In this document: one piece after another, positions 1 through 8,562 of the stretch
Numbering within the stretch: position 1 is the stretch's first letter
How the letters are laid out: every line of letters begins with the position of its first letter
Assembly: GCF_027625475.1 (NCBI RefSeq)
Contig: NZ_CP115174.1
Coordinates: 1,826,001 to 1,890,000 of the forward strand
Direction: 5' to 3'
Origin: Sphingomonas abietis
GTDB lineage: Bacteria > Pseudomonadota > Alphaproteobacteria > Sphingomonadales > Sphingomonadaceae
DNA: 64,000 nucleotides
Made by a program: the position numbers and the translations under genes
Notes under the pieces: generated by a model
What the model saw: the letters and a program-made list of their open reading frames with translations, nothing else
Told to the model about the DNA's origin: nothing
Database searches by the model: none

Positions 1-541
1 GGACGCGGCGCGGCATCCGCGCGTCGTCGCCATCGGCGAGACCGGGCTCGATTATTATTATGATCATAGCGATCGCGCCCAGCAGCAGCGCAGCTTCCGC
101 TCGCATATCGCGGCGTCGCGCGAGACCGGGCTGCCGCTCATTATCCACACCCGCGAGGCGGAAGACGACACCCACGCCATATTGGTGGACGAGATGGGGC
201 AGGGCGCCTTCCCGGCGCTGATCCACTGCTTCACCGCATCGGCCGATTTCGCCGACAAGGTGCTGGCATTGGGCCTGAGCATCTCGATCTCGGGGATCGT
301 CACCTTCAAGAGCGCGAAGGATCTCCAGGAGACCGCGAAGACGATCCCGGCCGACCGGCTGCTGATCGAGACCGACTCGCCCTTCCTCGCGCCGGTGCCG
401 CACCGGGGGAAGCCCTGCGAACCGGCGTTCGTGGCCGACACCGCTCGCTTCCTCGCCGATCTGCGCGGCGAGCCGGTCGAGCAATTGATGGCCACGACCG
501 CGGCCAACTTCTTCCGTCTGTTCACGAAGGCCAAGGCATGA
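1..541 (+). CDS. tatD: TatD family metal-dependent hydrolase (5' end outside window)
   Basis: The reading frame is open from base 2, so the gene starts upstream; 179 residues are visible of an expected 260 or so. TatD proteins are TIM-barrel, metal-dependent DNases/deoxyribonucleases of the cytoplasm. The family signature GETGLDYYY lies near the visible start, followed by IIHTREAEDD and HCFTAS (histidine metal ligands) and the C-terminal TDSPFLAP with the conserved aspartate, then the PHRGKPCEP motif. The stop overlaps the next gene start as ATGA, so the two are probably co-transcribed. TatD versus a TatD paralogue cannot be separated here. The family call is firm; the physiological substrate is not known from sequence. 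Confidence 0.93.
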   Translation, partial: DAARHPRVVAIGETGLDYYYDHSDRAQQQRSFRSHIAASRETGLPLIIHTREAEDDTHAILVDEMGQGAFPALIHCFTASADFADKVLALGLSISISGIVTFKSAKDLQETAKTIPADRLLIETDSPFLAPVPHRGKPCEPAFVADTARFLADLRGEPVEQLMATTAANFFRLFTKAKA

Positions 542-1305
542 GGATTCGCCTGCTCGGCTCCGGCACCTCGTCGGGCGTGCCCCGCATCGGCAATGACTGG
601 GGGCAGTGCGATCCGAACGAACCGAAGAATCGGCGGCGCCGGGCCTCGATCATCGTCGAGACCGACGAGGTCCGCATCCTCGTCGATACCTCTCCCGATC
701 TGCGCGAGCAGCTGCTCGATGCGCAGGCGAGCCGCTTCGACGCGGTGATCTGGACCCATGATCATGCCGACCACACCCACGGCATCGACGATCTGCGCCA
801 GATCGTGATCCTCAACCGTGCCGCGGTCGAAGGCTATGCCCGCCCGGCGACGCTGAAATCGATGCAGGAGCGTTTCTATTATGCGTTCGAAGGCAAGGAC
901 GGCTATCCGCCGACCGTCCGGGCCAACGCTCTGCCGGACGACTTCCGCATCGGCGATCTGCGCATCCGGGTGGTCGATCAGCCGCATGGCGCGATCACGT
1001 CCGCCGGTCTGCGCTTCGACTGGGATGGCTATTCGGCCGCCTATGCCACCGATTTCAACGCGCTGACTGAAGGCATGGAGTCGCTCTACAAAGGCGTCGA
1101 CGTCTGGATTCTCGATGCGCTGCGCCGCAAGCCGCATCCGACCCACCCCAGCCTCGACAAGGCACTTGGCTGGATCCAGCGGCTCAAACCCGAGCTGGCG
1201 GTGCTGATGCACATGGACAACAGCATGGACTATCGCACGCTCGAGGCGGAGCTGCCGGACGGGGTGGTGCCGGGCTATGACGGGATGGAACTCGATTTCG
1301 CCTGA
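538..1305 (+). CDS. PhnP-like metallo-beta-lactamase-fold hydrolase
   Basis: This 255-residue cytoplasmic protein has the metallo-beta-lactamase fold. It opens with GSGTSSGVPRIG, typical of the PhnP / lactamase_B_2 group, and has the di-metal motif HxHxDH at residues 74-79 (THDHADH). PhnP itself is a cyclic phosphodiesterase of phosphonate use, but no phn genes are visible, so a general phosphodiesterase role is safer. The start ATG overlaps the tatD stop by 4 bases, giving a tatD-mbl pair. This gene pair is common in alphaproteobacteria. Length is normal for the family (about 250-270). The fold is certain; the substrate is not. Confidence 0.9.
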   Translation: MRIRLLGSGTSSGVPRIGNDWGQCDPNEPKNRRRRASIIVETDEVRILVDTSPDLREQLLDAQASRFDAVIWTHDHADHTHGIDDLRQIVILNRAAVEGYARPATLKSMQERFYYAFEGKDGYPPTVRANALPDDFRIGDLRIRVVDQPHGAITSAGLRFDWDGYSAAYATDFNALTEGMESLYKGVDVWILDALRRKPHPTHPSLDKALGWIQRLKPELAVLMHMDNSMDYRTLEAELPDGVVPGYDGMELDFA

Positions 1306-1418
1306 ACGGCGCAGATGCGCGGGCCGCCGGGGCGTTCTCCGCCATGGACGCACCGCGCGCCGGGCATGACAGGCAGCCGGCATGGCTGGGGCCATGCCGG
1401 CTGCGGAATTATCCGACC

Positions 1419-1700
1419 TCAGGGGCTGCAGGGCGTGCGGGGGGCATCGTGCCAGCTCGGCGGCACCCAGCGATGGGGCGCGCCCGGCGGGCCTGGATCC
1501 TGGCCCCAACCGCCGGCATGGCCATGGCCATTCGATCCATGATCCGTGTTGTAGCCGGTTCGGATCAATTGAGCGTCCGTCGTTCGTGACGCACCCGATG
1601 GTGCCGGCTGTCCATTGGTGGACGGCCTTTCGGCCGCGATCGCAGTCGTGGAAAATGCTGCCATACTCAAGGCGAGCAGCATCGACGTGGCAGGCCTCAT
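1419..1700 (-). CDS. Small exported protein, unknown function
   Basis: I do not recognise this family. The 93-residue product starts with a hydrophobic stretch ending in TTAIAAE, a good Sec signal peptide with an AxA-like cleavage site, so the mature protein of about 70 residues is probably periplasmic. It is rich in Gly, Pro, His and Ser. Two ATGs are adjacent; an AGGAGG ribosome site (plus-strand 1706-1711) lies only 2 bases from the first (1703) and 5 from the second (1700), so I use 1700. The C-terminal half has low complexity and the stop may not mark a conserved domain. The gene stands alone, with an unusual AT-rich stretch and an inverted repeat upstream. Confidence 0.55.
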   Translation of the reverse strand: MRPATSMLLALSMAAFSTTAIAAERPSTNGQPAPSGASRTTDAQLIRTGYNTDHGSNGHGHAGGWGQDPGPPGAPHRWVPPSWHDAPRTPCSP

Positions 1701-1703
1701 CAT

Positions 1704-2043
1704 TGCCTCCTGCGGTTAGTTGACGGATTGTCGTTTTTCGCGGTGACTTCACGGTGCGCCGCAGCATCGATACTATCATCGATGAAATAATTGCGTGAAT
1801 CCGCTCATCGACTTGGCGGGTCGATCCGCCTTAATAGGTTAACGGCAATTTTCTTGCGCATTTTATTAAGGATGATGGTTAATGGATGCAGCCGCGTCAC
1901 GCCGTCATCGCATGATGGGCGCCATCTCCAAAGCGGATATATGGGGGCAACGCCGGATCGCCGGACGCGCCGGGATCACCGACGCCAGTCCGTCGACTCG
2001 TGGGAGCGCTAAGGGCCGCCACGGCGCGTGCATGTCATGAGAG
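1704..2043. other. AT-rich intergenic region with TTAA cluster
   Basis: I see no gene here. The stretch holds a perfect inverted repeat at 1765-1784, a GC hairpin at 1815-1830 (GGCGG/CCGCC arms) followed by TTAAT, and four TTAA tetramers at 1831, 1839, 1866 and 1879. The last reads TTAACCAT on the minus strand. It lies upstream of the minus-strand exported-protein gene and downstream (3') of tRNA-Cys, so it probably carries the promoter of the former. Confidence 0.5.
1765..1784. promoter_or_regulatory. Perfect inverted repeat, candidate operator
   Basis: CATCGAT (1765-1771) and ATCGATG (1778-1784) form a perfect 7-base inverted repeat with a 6-base spacer. It lies about 65 bases before the start of the small exported-protein gene on the minus strand, the position expected for an operator. 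No regulator is identified. Confidence 0.3.
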
Positions 2044-2117
2044 TGGAGGCCCGAGCCGGAATCGAACCGGCGTGCAAGGATTTGCAGTCCTCTGCGTAAC
2101 CACTCCGCCATCGGGCC
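2044..2117 (-). tRNA. tRNA-Cys (anticodon GCA)
   Basis: On the minus strand the 74 bases fold as a full cloverleaf. The 7-base acceptor arms are at 2111-2117 and 2048-2054, the anticodon loop reads CTGCAAA with anticodon GCA, and the T-loop reads GGTTCGATTCC. Base 2047 is the discriminator and the CCA end is encoded (plus-strand TGG, 2044-2046). Confidence 0.97.
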
Positions 2118-2410
2118 GAGGCGGGGGCATCTGTGCGGTTTTTCGCGGTTGGTCAAGCGGGACTTCGCGGTGGGGCGCGATAATGTCGTTCGAAGCCCTC
2201 CGTCACGGCGGACGGGCGCTCGGGTGGATGCCGGCGCGAAAGCGCGTAGCCGGTGCAGCGATGGTGGATATCGGGAAAGATGCGGGGCCGGACACGTGAG
2301 GGGTAATGATCACGGTAGGGTCGTCCGGCCCCACCCGTCACGGCCCAGGGGGGAGCCGGGACGGTTGAAGGATAGAATGCGCACATTCCGTTGCCGGAAA
2401 ATGTCGGTTT

Positions 2411-2423
2411 GTTGCAGTGCAAC
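2411..2423. promoter_or_regulatory. 13-base palindrome, candidate operator
   Basis: GTTGCA-G-TGCAAC is a perfect odd-centred palindrome, the architecture used by many small repressors. It lies about 160 bases upstream of the PIMT-like gene start. No promoter elements are clear nearby, so this is only a candidate. Confidence 0.2.
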
Positions 2424-2540
2424 TCAATCATGCGCCTGTTCATCGCCAGAGCCGTCGGGTGCATATGTCCTGCCTCGCCATCATCCCATCCTCGTTGCGA
2501 TGCGGCGGAGGAGGTCCTAGAGATTGCGACAGACCATTTG

Positions 2541-2562
2541 CTGTATTGCCAATCTAATACAG
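2541..2562. promoter_or_regulatory. Inverted repeat upstream of pcm-tolC, candidate operator
   Basis: CTGTATT (2541-2547) and AATACAG (2556-2562) form a perfect 7-base inverted repeat with an 8-base spacer, ending 20 bases before the methyltransferase start codon. Two-fold symmetry and position suit a dimeric repressor operator controlling the pcm-tolC genes. It is AT-rich against a GC-rich background. The regulator is unknown and is not encoded adjacently. Confidence 0.4.
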
Positions 2563-2581
2563 TTGTGCGAGGGCTAGAGAC

Positions 2582-3175
2582 ATGAGCGAACCGGATTTCG
2601 ATCAGCTGCGGCGTGCGATGGTGTCGAACCAGCTGCGCCCCAACCAGGTGACTGACGCGGTGGTTCTCGCCGCGATGGGAGACGTGCCGCGCGAGCGCTT
2701 CGTCGGCGCCGATCAGGCCAGCGTCGCCTATCGGGACACGATCGTGCCGCTGGGCGATGGCCATGCCCTGAATCCGCCGATCGCGACGGGCCTGCTGCTG
2801 AACGCGGCGCGTCCGCTGGCGGGCGAGCATGTCCTGCTGATCGGCACGGCGACGGGCTATGTCGCGGCCTTGCTGGCGGAGATGGGCTGCAAGGTCACGG
2901 CGCTCGATGCGGACAAGGGGCCGCTGGCGGCCGGCTGGCCGGAAGGCGCCCCCTATTCGCTGATCTATATCGACGGCGCCGTGGAGCAGATTCCCTCGGT
3001 GATCGCCGATCAGTTGGCCGAGGGCGGCCGGCTCGTCGGTGCGATCATCGAGCGTGGCGTGACGCGCTTGGCGCTGGGCCGCCGGGTGTCGGGCGGCTTC
3101 GGGCTCGAAAGCTTCGCCGATATCGAGGCGGTGCCGCTGCCCGGTTTCGCGCCGGCGCCGGTCTTCAGTTTCTAG
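2582..3175 (+). CDS. Protein-L-isoaspartate O-methyltransferase-like protein
   Basis: This 197-residue protein belongs to the PIMT (Pcm) family, AdoMet-dependent enzymes that methylate isoaspartyl residues to start their repair. The opening (DFDQLRRAMVSNQLRPNQVTD) and the block VPRERFVG are family hallmarks. AdoMet motif I is present but altered: IGTATGYVAA in place of the usual GTGSGYxAA. The chain is somewhat shorter than classical Pcm (about 210-220), with a compressed middle. It lies 15 bases ahead of tolC, and this pairing suggests a shared transcript. The family is clear; true isoaspartate repair activity is less certain because of the altered motif. Confidence 0.85.
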   Translation: MSEPDFDQLRRAMVSNQLRPNQVTDAVVLAAMGDVPRERFVGADQASVAYRDTIVPLGDGHALNPPIATGLLLNAARPLAGEHVLLIGTATGYVAALLAEMGCKVTALDADKGPLAAGWPEGAPYSLIYIDGAVEQIPSVIADQLAEGGRLVGAIIERGVTRLALGRRVSGGFGLESFADIEAVPLPGFAPAPVFSF

Positions 3176-3190
3176 GACATAACAAAGGGG

Positions 3191-4660
3191 GTGATCGTGG
3201 GGGGCAAGGGTAAGGCGGGTGTAGCGTTGATCGCACTCGCCATGGGGCTGGCGATGCCGCACGCGGCAGGCGCCACGACTCTCCAGCAGGCACTGGTCGC
3301 CGCTTATGGCGACAACCCCACGCTCACCGGCGCCCGTGCCCAGCTGCGGGCGACCGACGAGCAATCGGCGATCGCGCGGGCGGCGGGGCGGCCGACGCTC
3401 GGCGCCAGCGTCGGCTACACCCAGGGCATCGACAACCTCCGCAAATTCCAGAGCTTCAACAAGCAATTCTCGGCCGGCGCCCAGCTCAGCGTGCCCATCT
3501 ATCAGGGCGGCCGGGTGCGCAATGCGGTCAAGGCGGCCGATGCGCGGGTCGATTCGGGCCGCCAGTCGCTGCGGTCGAGCGAGGGCGGCGTGCTGGTCGA
3601 TACCGTCACCGCCTATATGGACGTGCTGCGCGATCGCGCGATCGTCGGCCTCAACGAGAATAATGTGAAAGTCCTCCAGACCAATCTGGAAGCGAGCAGC
3701 GATCAGTTCCAGGCGGGCACGCTGACCCGCACCGATGTCGCCCAATCACGGGCGCGGCTGGAGGATGGCCGTGCCCAGCTGACCACGGCGCGCTCCAACC
3801 TCGTCAACAGCGAGGAGAATTATCGCCGCGTCGTTGGGCTGGCGCCCGATGCGCTCGACCAGCCGCCGCCGCTGCCGGTGCTGCCGGATTCGCCGGACAA
3901 GGCCGAGGATATCGCGGTCGCCAATAACCCGGATATCGCCGCCGCCATCGCCTCGGTAAAGGCCGCGCATCTCGATGTCGCGACGGCGCGGGCGAGCCGG
4001 ATGCCCTCGCTGTCGGCCTCGGCGAACAACAGCTATATCCGCGATACCGCCGGCGCCGACAGCATCTACACCGGCGGCGCGACCGGCATCCAGGGCGACT
4101 CCACCTATGCCGGCCTGTCGCTCAGCGTGCCGCTCTACCAAGGCGGGCTGCCCTCCGCGCAGATCCGGCAGGCGCAGGATTTCGAGCAGGCGGCGATCGA
4201 GACCGAGACGGCGACCGAGCGACAGGTCGTCGCCAATGCCCGGGCCGCCTTCTCCAGCTACGAAGCCTCGCAGGAGGTGATCGTCTCCAGCCAGGAAGCG
4301 CTCAAGGCCAATGATCTCGCCCTGGAAGGTGTCCATGCCGAACAGACCGCCGGTCTCCGCCAGGTGCTCGACGTGCTGAACGCGGAGCAGGAGAAGCTCG
4401 GCAGCCAGGTGACGCTCGTTACCGCCCAGCATGATGCCTATGTCGCCGCCTTCAACTTGCTCAACACGATGGGCTATGTCGATTACAAGCATCTCGGGCT
4501 CGAGGGCGGCGCGCTCTATGATCCGACGATGAACTATCGCCATGCCAAGAACGCGCTCAGCGACTGGCACGAAAATCCCAAGCCGCAGCCTATCGCCAAA
4601 CCGACTTACGGGCCGCAGGTGGTGACTGAAAATCCCCCCGTGACACCGGGCGCGAACTGA
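3191..4660 (+). CDS. tolC: TolC family outer-membrane channel
   Basis: This 489-residue protein is a TolC-type outer-membrane factor, the exit duct for type I secretion and tripartite efflux. It has a signal peptide ending near AAGATTLQQ, then two repeats of the OEP domain; the first repeat begins ALVAAYGDNPTLTGARAQLRA (21 residues abbreviated in families as ALxxAYxxNP). Two GTG codons are possible starts, 3191 and 3197; the purine run at 3184-3191 is better spaced for 3197, which would shorten the protein by 2 residues. A proline-rich tail follows the barrel/helix region. No inner-membrane partner is adjacent, as usual for a general TolC. A PopZ-like gene follows 16 bases later. Confidence 0.93.
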   Translation: MIVGGKGKAGVALIALAMGLAMPHAAGATTLQQALVAAYGDNPTLTGARAQLRATDEQSAIARAAGRPTLGASVGYTQGIDNLRKFQSFNKQFSAGAQLSVPIYQGGRVRNAVKAADARVDSGRQSLRSSEGGVLVDTVTAYMDVLRDRAIVGLNENNVKVLQTNLEASSDQFQAGTLTRTDVAQSRARLEDGRAQLTTARSNLVNSEENYRRVVGLAPDALDQPPPLPVLPDSPDKAEDIAVANNPDIAAAIASVKAAHLDVATARASRMPSLSASANNSYIRDTAGADSIYTGGATGIQGDSTYAGLSLSVPLYQGGLPSAQIRQAQDFEQAAIETETATERQVVANARAAFSSYEASQEVIVSSQEALKANDLALEGVHAEQTAGLRQVLDVLNAEQEKLGSQVTLVTAQHDAYVAAFNLLNTMGYVDYKHLGLEGGALYDPTMNYRHAKNALSDWHENPKPQPIAKPTYGPQVVTENPPVTPGAN

Positions 4661-4676
4661 GATTAGACTGGCCGTC

Positions 4677-5306
4677 ATGGCCCAGCCCCACCAGGAACCG
4701 TCGATGGAGGATATCCTCGCCTCCATCAAGCGCATCATCGCCGAGGACAGCGAGGCTGTCGGGGCCCGCGCGCCCCGGTTGCGGCGCGAGGCGATGGCCG
4801 CCGTCGCGGCCAGTCCGGTGGTGGGCAATCCGGTGGTAGGCAGCCCGGTGGTGATGCCGTTGCGCGAGGTGGAACCCGACATTCCCTCGCCGGTTGAGGA
4901 CGAAGCACCCGAAGCGGTGCATGAGCCGGAAACCGACGCCGAGACGATCGCCGAGGAAGAGGGCGATACCCCCGATGTTCTGGAGCTGACCAGTCCCATG
5001 CCGCAAGCCGTTCCCGCCCCTGTCGCTGCTGCGGAGGCTCCCGCCGCATCGCCCGCTGCCGCTGCACCCACGGCGCCGGCGCCCGACGGGCTGCTCTCCT
5101 CGACCTCGGCCGCCGCCAGCCGGAGCGCGTTCGCGGCGCTCAACCAGTTGCAGGTGCGCAGCGACGAGGGCCAGTCCAACACGCTGGAGGGGCTGGTCTC
5201 CGAGATGCTCAGGCCGATGCTGCGCGAATGGCTCGATCGCGAGCTGCCAACGCTGGTCGAGCGCCTGGTGGCCGCGGAGGTGTCGCGGCTCAGCGGTCGC
5301 GGCTGA
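4677..5306 (+). CDS. PopZ-like polar organizing protein (DUF2497)
   Basis: This 209-residue protein has the two ends of the PopZ/DUF2497 family. The N-terminal helix reads EPSMEDILASIKRIIAED (residues 6-23), and the C-terminal helical region reads LEGLVSEMLRPMLREWLD then LPTLVERLVAAEV. The middle, about residues 40-150, is an acidic and Pro/Ala-rich disordered linker with a short VVGNPVVGSPVV repeat. PopZ forms a polymeric hub at the cell pole that tethers the chromosome origin in Caulobacter; in sphingomonads the role is inferred. The gene lies between tolC and valS, both on the same strand, a common alphaproteobacterial order. Confidence 0.87.
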   Translation: MAQPHQEPSMEDILASIKRIIAEDSEAVGARAPRLRREAMAAVAASPVVGNPVVGSPVVMPLREVEPDIPSPVEDEAPEAVHEPETDAETIAEEEGDTPDVLELTSPMPQAVPAPVAAAEAPAASPAAAAPTAPAPDGLLSSTSAAASRSAFAALNQLQVRSDEGQSNTLEGLVSEMLRPMLREWLDRELPTLVERLVAAEVSRLSGRG

Positions 5307-5388
5307 TCCGCTGGTCCGGCGCGAAGTGCGTGCCGGGCGGGCAGCCTGCTTGGCTTTTGCCCCTTCTGCCTGCTAGGCGCATGTCGCC

Positions 5389-8049
5389 ATGACAGAGCTT
5401 CCCAAGACCTTCGATCCCGCCGCCATCGAATCCCGCTGGTATTCGCATTGGGAGGCGGGCGGCCTGTTCCGCCCCGATCGCCCCGGCGCCGAACCCTTCA
5501 CCATCGTCATCCCGCCACCCAACGTGACGGGATCGCTGCATATCGGCCATGCGCTCGACAACACGCTGCAGGACATCCTCGTCCGCCACGCGCGGCTGAA
5601 GGGCAAGGATGCTTTGTGGGTGGTCGGCACCGACCATGCCGGCATCGCCACCCAGATGGTGGTCGAGCGGCAGATGAATGCCCGCGGCGAAAAGCGCACC
5701 GATCTGACCCGCGAAGGCTTCATCGAGAAGGTGTGGGACTGGAAGGCCGAGAGCGGCGGCACGATCACCGGCCAGCTGCGCCGGCTGGGCGCCTCGTGCG
5801 ACTGGTCGAACGAGCGCTTCACCATGGACGAAGGTTTCTCCAAGGCCGTCGTCCATGTCTTCGTGAAGCTCTACGAACAGGGCCTGCTGTATCGCGACAA
5901 GCGGCTCGTGAACTGGGATCCGGGCCTCAAGACCGCGATCTCCGATCTCGAGGTCGAGACGCGCGAGATCGCCGGCAAATTCTGGCACCTGCGCTATCCG
6001 CTGGCGGATGGCTCCGGCCACATCATGGTCGCCACCACCCGGCCCGAGACGATGCTCGCCGACATGGCGGTGGCGGTGAACGCCAGCGACGAGCGCTACA
6101 CCGCGCTGATCGGCAAGCAGGTGCGTCTGCCGATCACCGGCAGGCTGATCCCGATCGTCGCCGACGATCATGCCGATCCCGAACTGGGCTCGGGCGCGGT
6201 GAAGATCACGCCGGGCCACGACTTCAATGATTTCGAGGTCGGCCGTCGCGCCGGCATCCTCGCCTCCGAGATGCTCAACATGCTCGATGCCGAGGCGAAG
6301 GTGGTGCAGACCGCCGACGGGCTGATCCCGGCCGACTATCTCGGCCTCGATCGCTTCGACGTGCGCCAGCTGATCGTCGCGCGGCTGAAGGCCGAGGGCG
6401 TGCTGGTGCCGCACATCGACAAGGACGGCGCCGAGCACGACGCCGAGCCACGCACCATCCAGACCCCGTTCGGCGATCGCTCGGGCGCGGTGATCGAGCC
6501 GTGGCTGACCGACCAATGGTATGTCGACGCCAAGACGCTGGCCCAGCCGGCGATCGACGCTGTGCGCGACGGCCGCATCAAGGTGGTGCCCGAGACCTGG
6601 GCCAAGACCTGGTTCAACTGGCTCGAGAATATCCAGCCCTGGTGCGTCTCGCGCCAGCTCTGGTGGGGCCATCGTATCCCGGCCTGGTATGACGAGGACG
6701 GCAATGTCTTCGTCGCCGAGGACGAGGCGAAGGCCAAGGATCTCGCCGGCCCGCGCCGCGCGCTGACCCGCGACGAGGATGTCCTCGACACCTGGTTCTC
6801 GTCCGCGCTGTGGCCGTTCGGCACGCTGGGCTGGCCGGACGTCGATCCGCGCGAGCTCGGCCGCTATCCCAACGACGTGCTGATCTCCGGCTTCGACATC
6901 CTGTTCTTCTGGGATGCGCGGATGGCGATGCAGGGGATGCACTTCCTCCAGGATGTGCCGTTCAAGACGCTGTATCTGCACGGCCTCGTCCGCGATGCGA
7001 CCGGCGCCAAGATGTCCAAGTCCAAGGGCAACACGGTCGATCCGCTCGGGCTGATCGACCAATATGGCGCCGACGCGCTGCGCTTCACGCTGGCGGCGAT
7101 GGAGAGCCAGGGCCGCGACATCAAGCTGAACGAGAGCCGGGTCGAGGGCTATCGCAACTTCGCCACCAAGCTGTGGAACGCGGCGCGTTTCCTCCAGTCC
7201 AACGGCGTTGGGCCCTCGACGGCGCTGGAAGCCCCCGCCGCCCAGGCTCCGGTCAACCGCTGGATCATCGCCGAGACCGTCGCGACGGTGCAGGCGCTCG
7301 ATCTGGCACTCGCCGATCTGCGTTTCGATGAGGCCGCCAACACCATCTACCAGTTCGTCTGGACGCGCTTCTGCGACTGGTACATCGAGCTGACCAAAGG
7401 ATCGATGGACGAGGAGACCAAGCTGGTCGCCGGCTGGGCGTTCGACCAGATCCTCGTCATGCTCCACCCGTTCATGCCGTTCATCACCGAGGAGCTGTGG
7501 CATTCGGGCGGGCGCGACAGCGACATCATTACCGCGCGCTGGCCGATGGCGGACGCGCGGGCGCTCGATCCCGAGGCCGCGAAGGAGATTGCTTGGGTGA
7601 TCGACGTCGTGAGTGAAATTCGCTCGAATCGTAACGAGCTTGGTATTCCACCAGGCACCCGCATGGAATGCTACGTTGCTGGCGCTGACGCGCCAACACA
7701 GTTGATGGTCAAGCGCCTCTGGCCGCTAGTTTCGAAGCTTGCCCGAGTTGAACTCGTCGATCTTCCCGGAGGCGAACTCGGCAAAAACAATACGCTTCAA
7801 GTAATTGCTGGTGGACTTACGTTTGCACTTCAGCTCGAAGGCGTGATCGACATCGAGGCCGAGCGCGCGCGTCTCGCCAAGGGCAAGGCGGCGGCCGAGA
7901 AGGAGCGCGACGGGCTCGCCGGTCGCCTCTCCAACCCGAGCTTCGTCGAACGCGCCAAGCCCGAGGCGGTCGAGAAGGCACGGGCCGACCATGCCGACAA
8001 GGCTGCCGAGGCCGAACGCCTCGGCGCCGCGCTGGCCCGCCTTGGATGA
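5389..8049 (+). CDS. valS: Valyl-tRNA synthetase
   Basis: This 886-residue class I synthetase charges tRNA-Val. The HIGH motif is at residues 51-54 (within [15 protein letters not shown]) and KMSKS at 541-545. The editing (CP1) domain lies between them, followed by the anticodon-binding domain and a C-terminal coiled coil from about 820. Length is normal. One odd feature: bases about 7588-7845 (residues about 734-819) use AT-ending codons (CTT, GTT, GCT, ATT, GGT, CCA, CAA) that are rare in the flanking parts. GC there is about 54%, clearly below the rest of the gene, while the encoded protein still reads as ValS. The stop overlaps the following acetyltransferase gene by 4 bases. Confidence 0.97.
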   Translation: MTELPKTFDPAAIESRWYSHWEAGGLFRPDRPGAEPFTIVIPPPNVTGSLHIGHALDNTLQDILVRHARLKGKDALWVVGTDHAGIATQMVVERQMNARGEKRTDLTREGFIEKVWDWKAESGGTITGQLRRLGASCDWSNERFTMDEGFSKAVVHVFVKLYEQGLLYRDKRLVNWDPGLKTAISDLEVETREIAGKFWHLRYPLADGSGHIMVATTRPETMLADMAVAVNASDERYTALIGKQVRLPITGRLIPIVADDHADPELGSGAVKITPGHDFNDFEVGRRAGILASEMLNMLDAEAKVVQTADGLIPADYLGLDRFDVRQLIVARLKAEGVLVPHIDKDGAEHDAEPRTIQTPFGDRSGAVIEPWLTDQWYVDAKTLAQPAIDAVRDGRIKVVPETWAKTWFNWLENIQPWCVSRQLWWGHRIPAWYDEDGNVFVAEDEAKAKDLAGPRRALTRDEDVLDTWFSSALWPFGTLGWPDVDPRELGRYPNDVLISGFDILFFWDARMAMQGMHFLQDVPFKTLYLHGLVRDATGAKMSKSKGNTVDPLGLIDQYGADALRFTLAAMESQGRDIKLNESRVEGYRNFATKLWNAARFLQSNGVGPSTALEAPAAQAPVNRWIIAETVATVQALDLALADLRFDEAANTIYQFVWTRFCDWYIELTKGSMDEETKLVAGWAFDQILVMLHPFMPFITEELWHSGGRDSDIITARWPMADARALDPEAAKEIAWVIDVVSEIRSNRNELGIPPGTRMECYVAGADAPTQLMVKRLWPLVSKLARVELVDLPGGELGKNNTLQVIAGGLTFALQLEGVIDIEAERARLAKGKAAAEKERDGLAGRLSNPSFVERAKPEAVEKARADHADKAAEAERLGAALARLG

Positions 8050-8456
8050 TCGCCCGGCTGCGCGACGATGAAATCCCCGCCGCCATCGCGCTCTGGCAGG
8101 CGGCGGGGCTCGCGCGTCCCTGGAATGATCCGGTGCGCGACATCGCGCTCGCGCTCGGCAGCCCGACCTCCACCATCCTCGCCGCGCATGATGCGGACGG
8201 CGTGCTTGTCGGCACGGTGATGGCGGGGTTCGACGGGCATCGCGGCTGGCTCTACTCGCTCGCCGTCGCCGAAAGCGCGCGGGGCGAGGGCATCGGCGCC
8301 GCGCTGGTCGCCGCCGCGGAGGCGTATCTCCGCGCGCAGGGCGCCCCGGCGATCCGGCTGATGGTGCGGGCCGACAATGCCAGCGTCGCGGGTTTCTACG
8401 AATCGGTCGGCTATGAACGGACCGAGGTGCTGCTGTTCGGCAAACGCTTCGACTGA
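8046..8456 (+). CDS. YpeA-type GNAT acetyltransferase
   Basis: This 136-residue protein is a single GNAT domain. It resembles the E. coli YpeA group: [14 protein letters not shown] near residues 19-32, then [14 protein letters not shown], the acetyl-CoA loop [11 protein letters not shown], and the C-terminal [14 protein letters not shown]. YpeA-like enzymes N-acetylate amines or protein lysines, but the target here is unknown. The start ATG overlaps the valS stop as ATGA, so translation is probably coupled. A weak hairpin (CCGTGCC 8478-8484, GGCACGG 8493-8499) follows the stop. Confidence 0.88.
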   Translation: MIARLRDDEIPAAIALWQAAGLARPWNDPVRDIALALGSPTSTILAAHDADGVLVGTVMAGFDGHRGWLYSLAVAESARGEGIGAALVAAAEAYLRAQGAPAIRLMVRADNASVAGFYESVGYERTEVLLFGKRFD

Positions 8457-8477
8457 GCGCTTCAAGTGTAGGATTTC

Positions 8478-8499
8478 CCGTGCCATGACGGCGGCACGG
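8478..8499 (+). terminator. Hairpin after acetyltransferase gene, possible terminator
   Basis: CCGTGCC (8478-8484) and GGCACGG (8493-8499) form a perfect 7-base stem with an 8-base loop, 22 bases after the acetyltransferase stop. There is no T tract, so intrinsic termination is doubtful. Confidence 0.25.
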
Positions 8500-8562
8500 A
8501 AGAGGCGGTCGCGCGGGGGCGTGGCGTCTTTTTCGTGGATTTCGCCGCGTGGGGGATGACCG

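Larger units (their letters stand above)
2118..2581. other. Intergenic region, no gene recognised
   Basis: Short open frames cross this stretch but none has a convincing ribosome site, composition or recognisable product. It holds the palindrome GTTGCA-G-TGCAAC at 2411-2423 and the inverted repeat at 2541-2562 just before the PIMT-like gene. The leader and promoter of the downstream pcm-tolC genes should be here. Confidence 0.5.

Noticed and set aside
1815..1830. GGCGG/CCGCC hairpin as a terminator
   Set aside because: It is followed by TTAAT, not by a T tract, and no plus-strand gene ends just before it.
5290..7503. Long minus-strand open frame opposite valS
   Set aside because: It mirrors the valS codon structure and has no recognisable domain; a GC-rich shadow.
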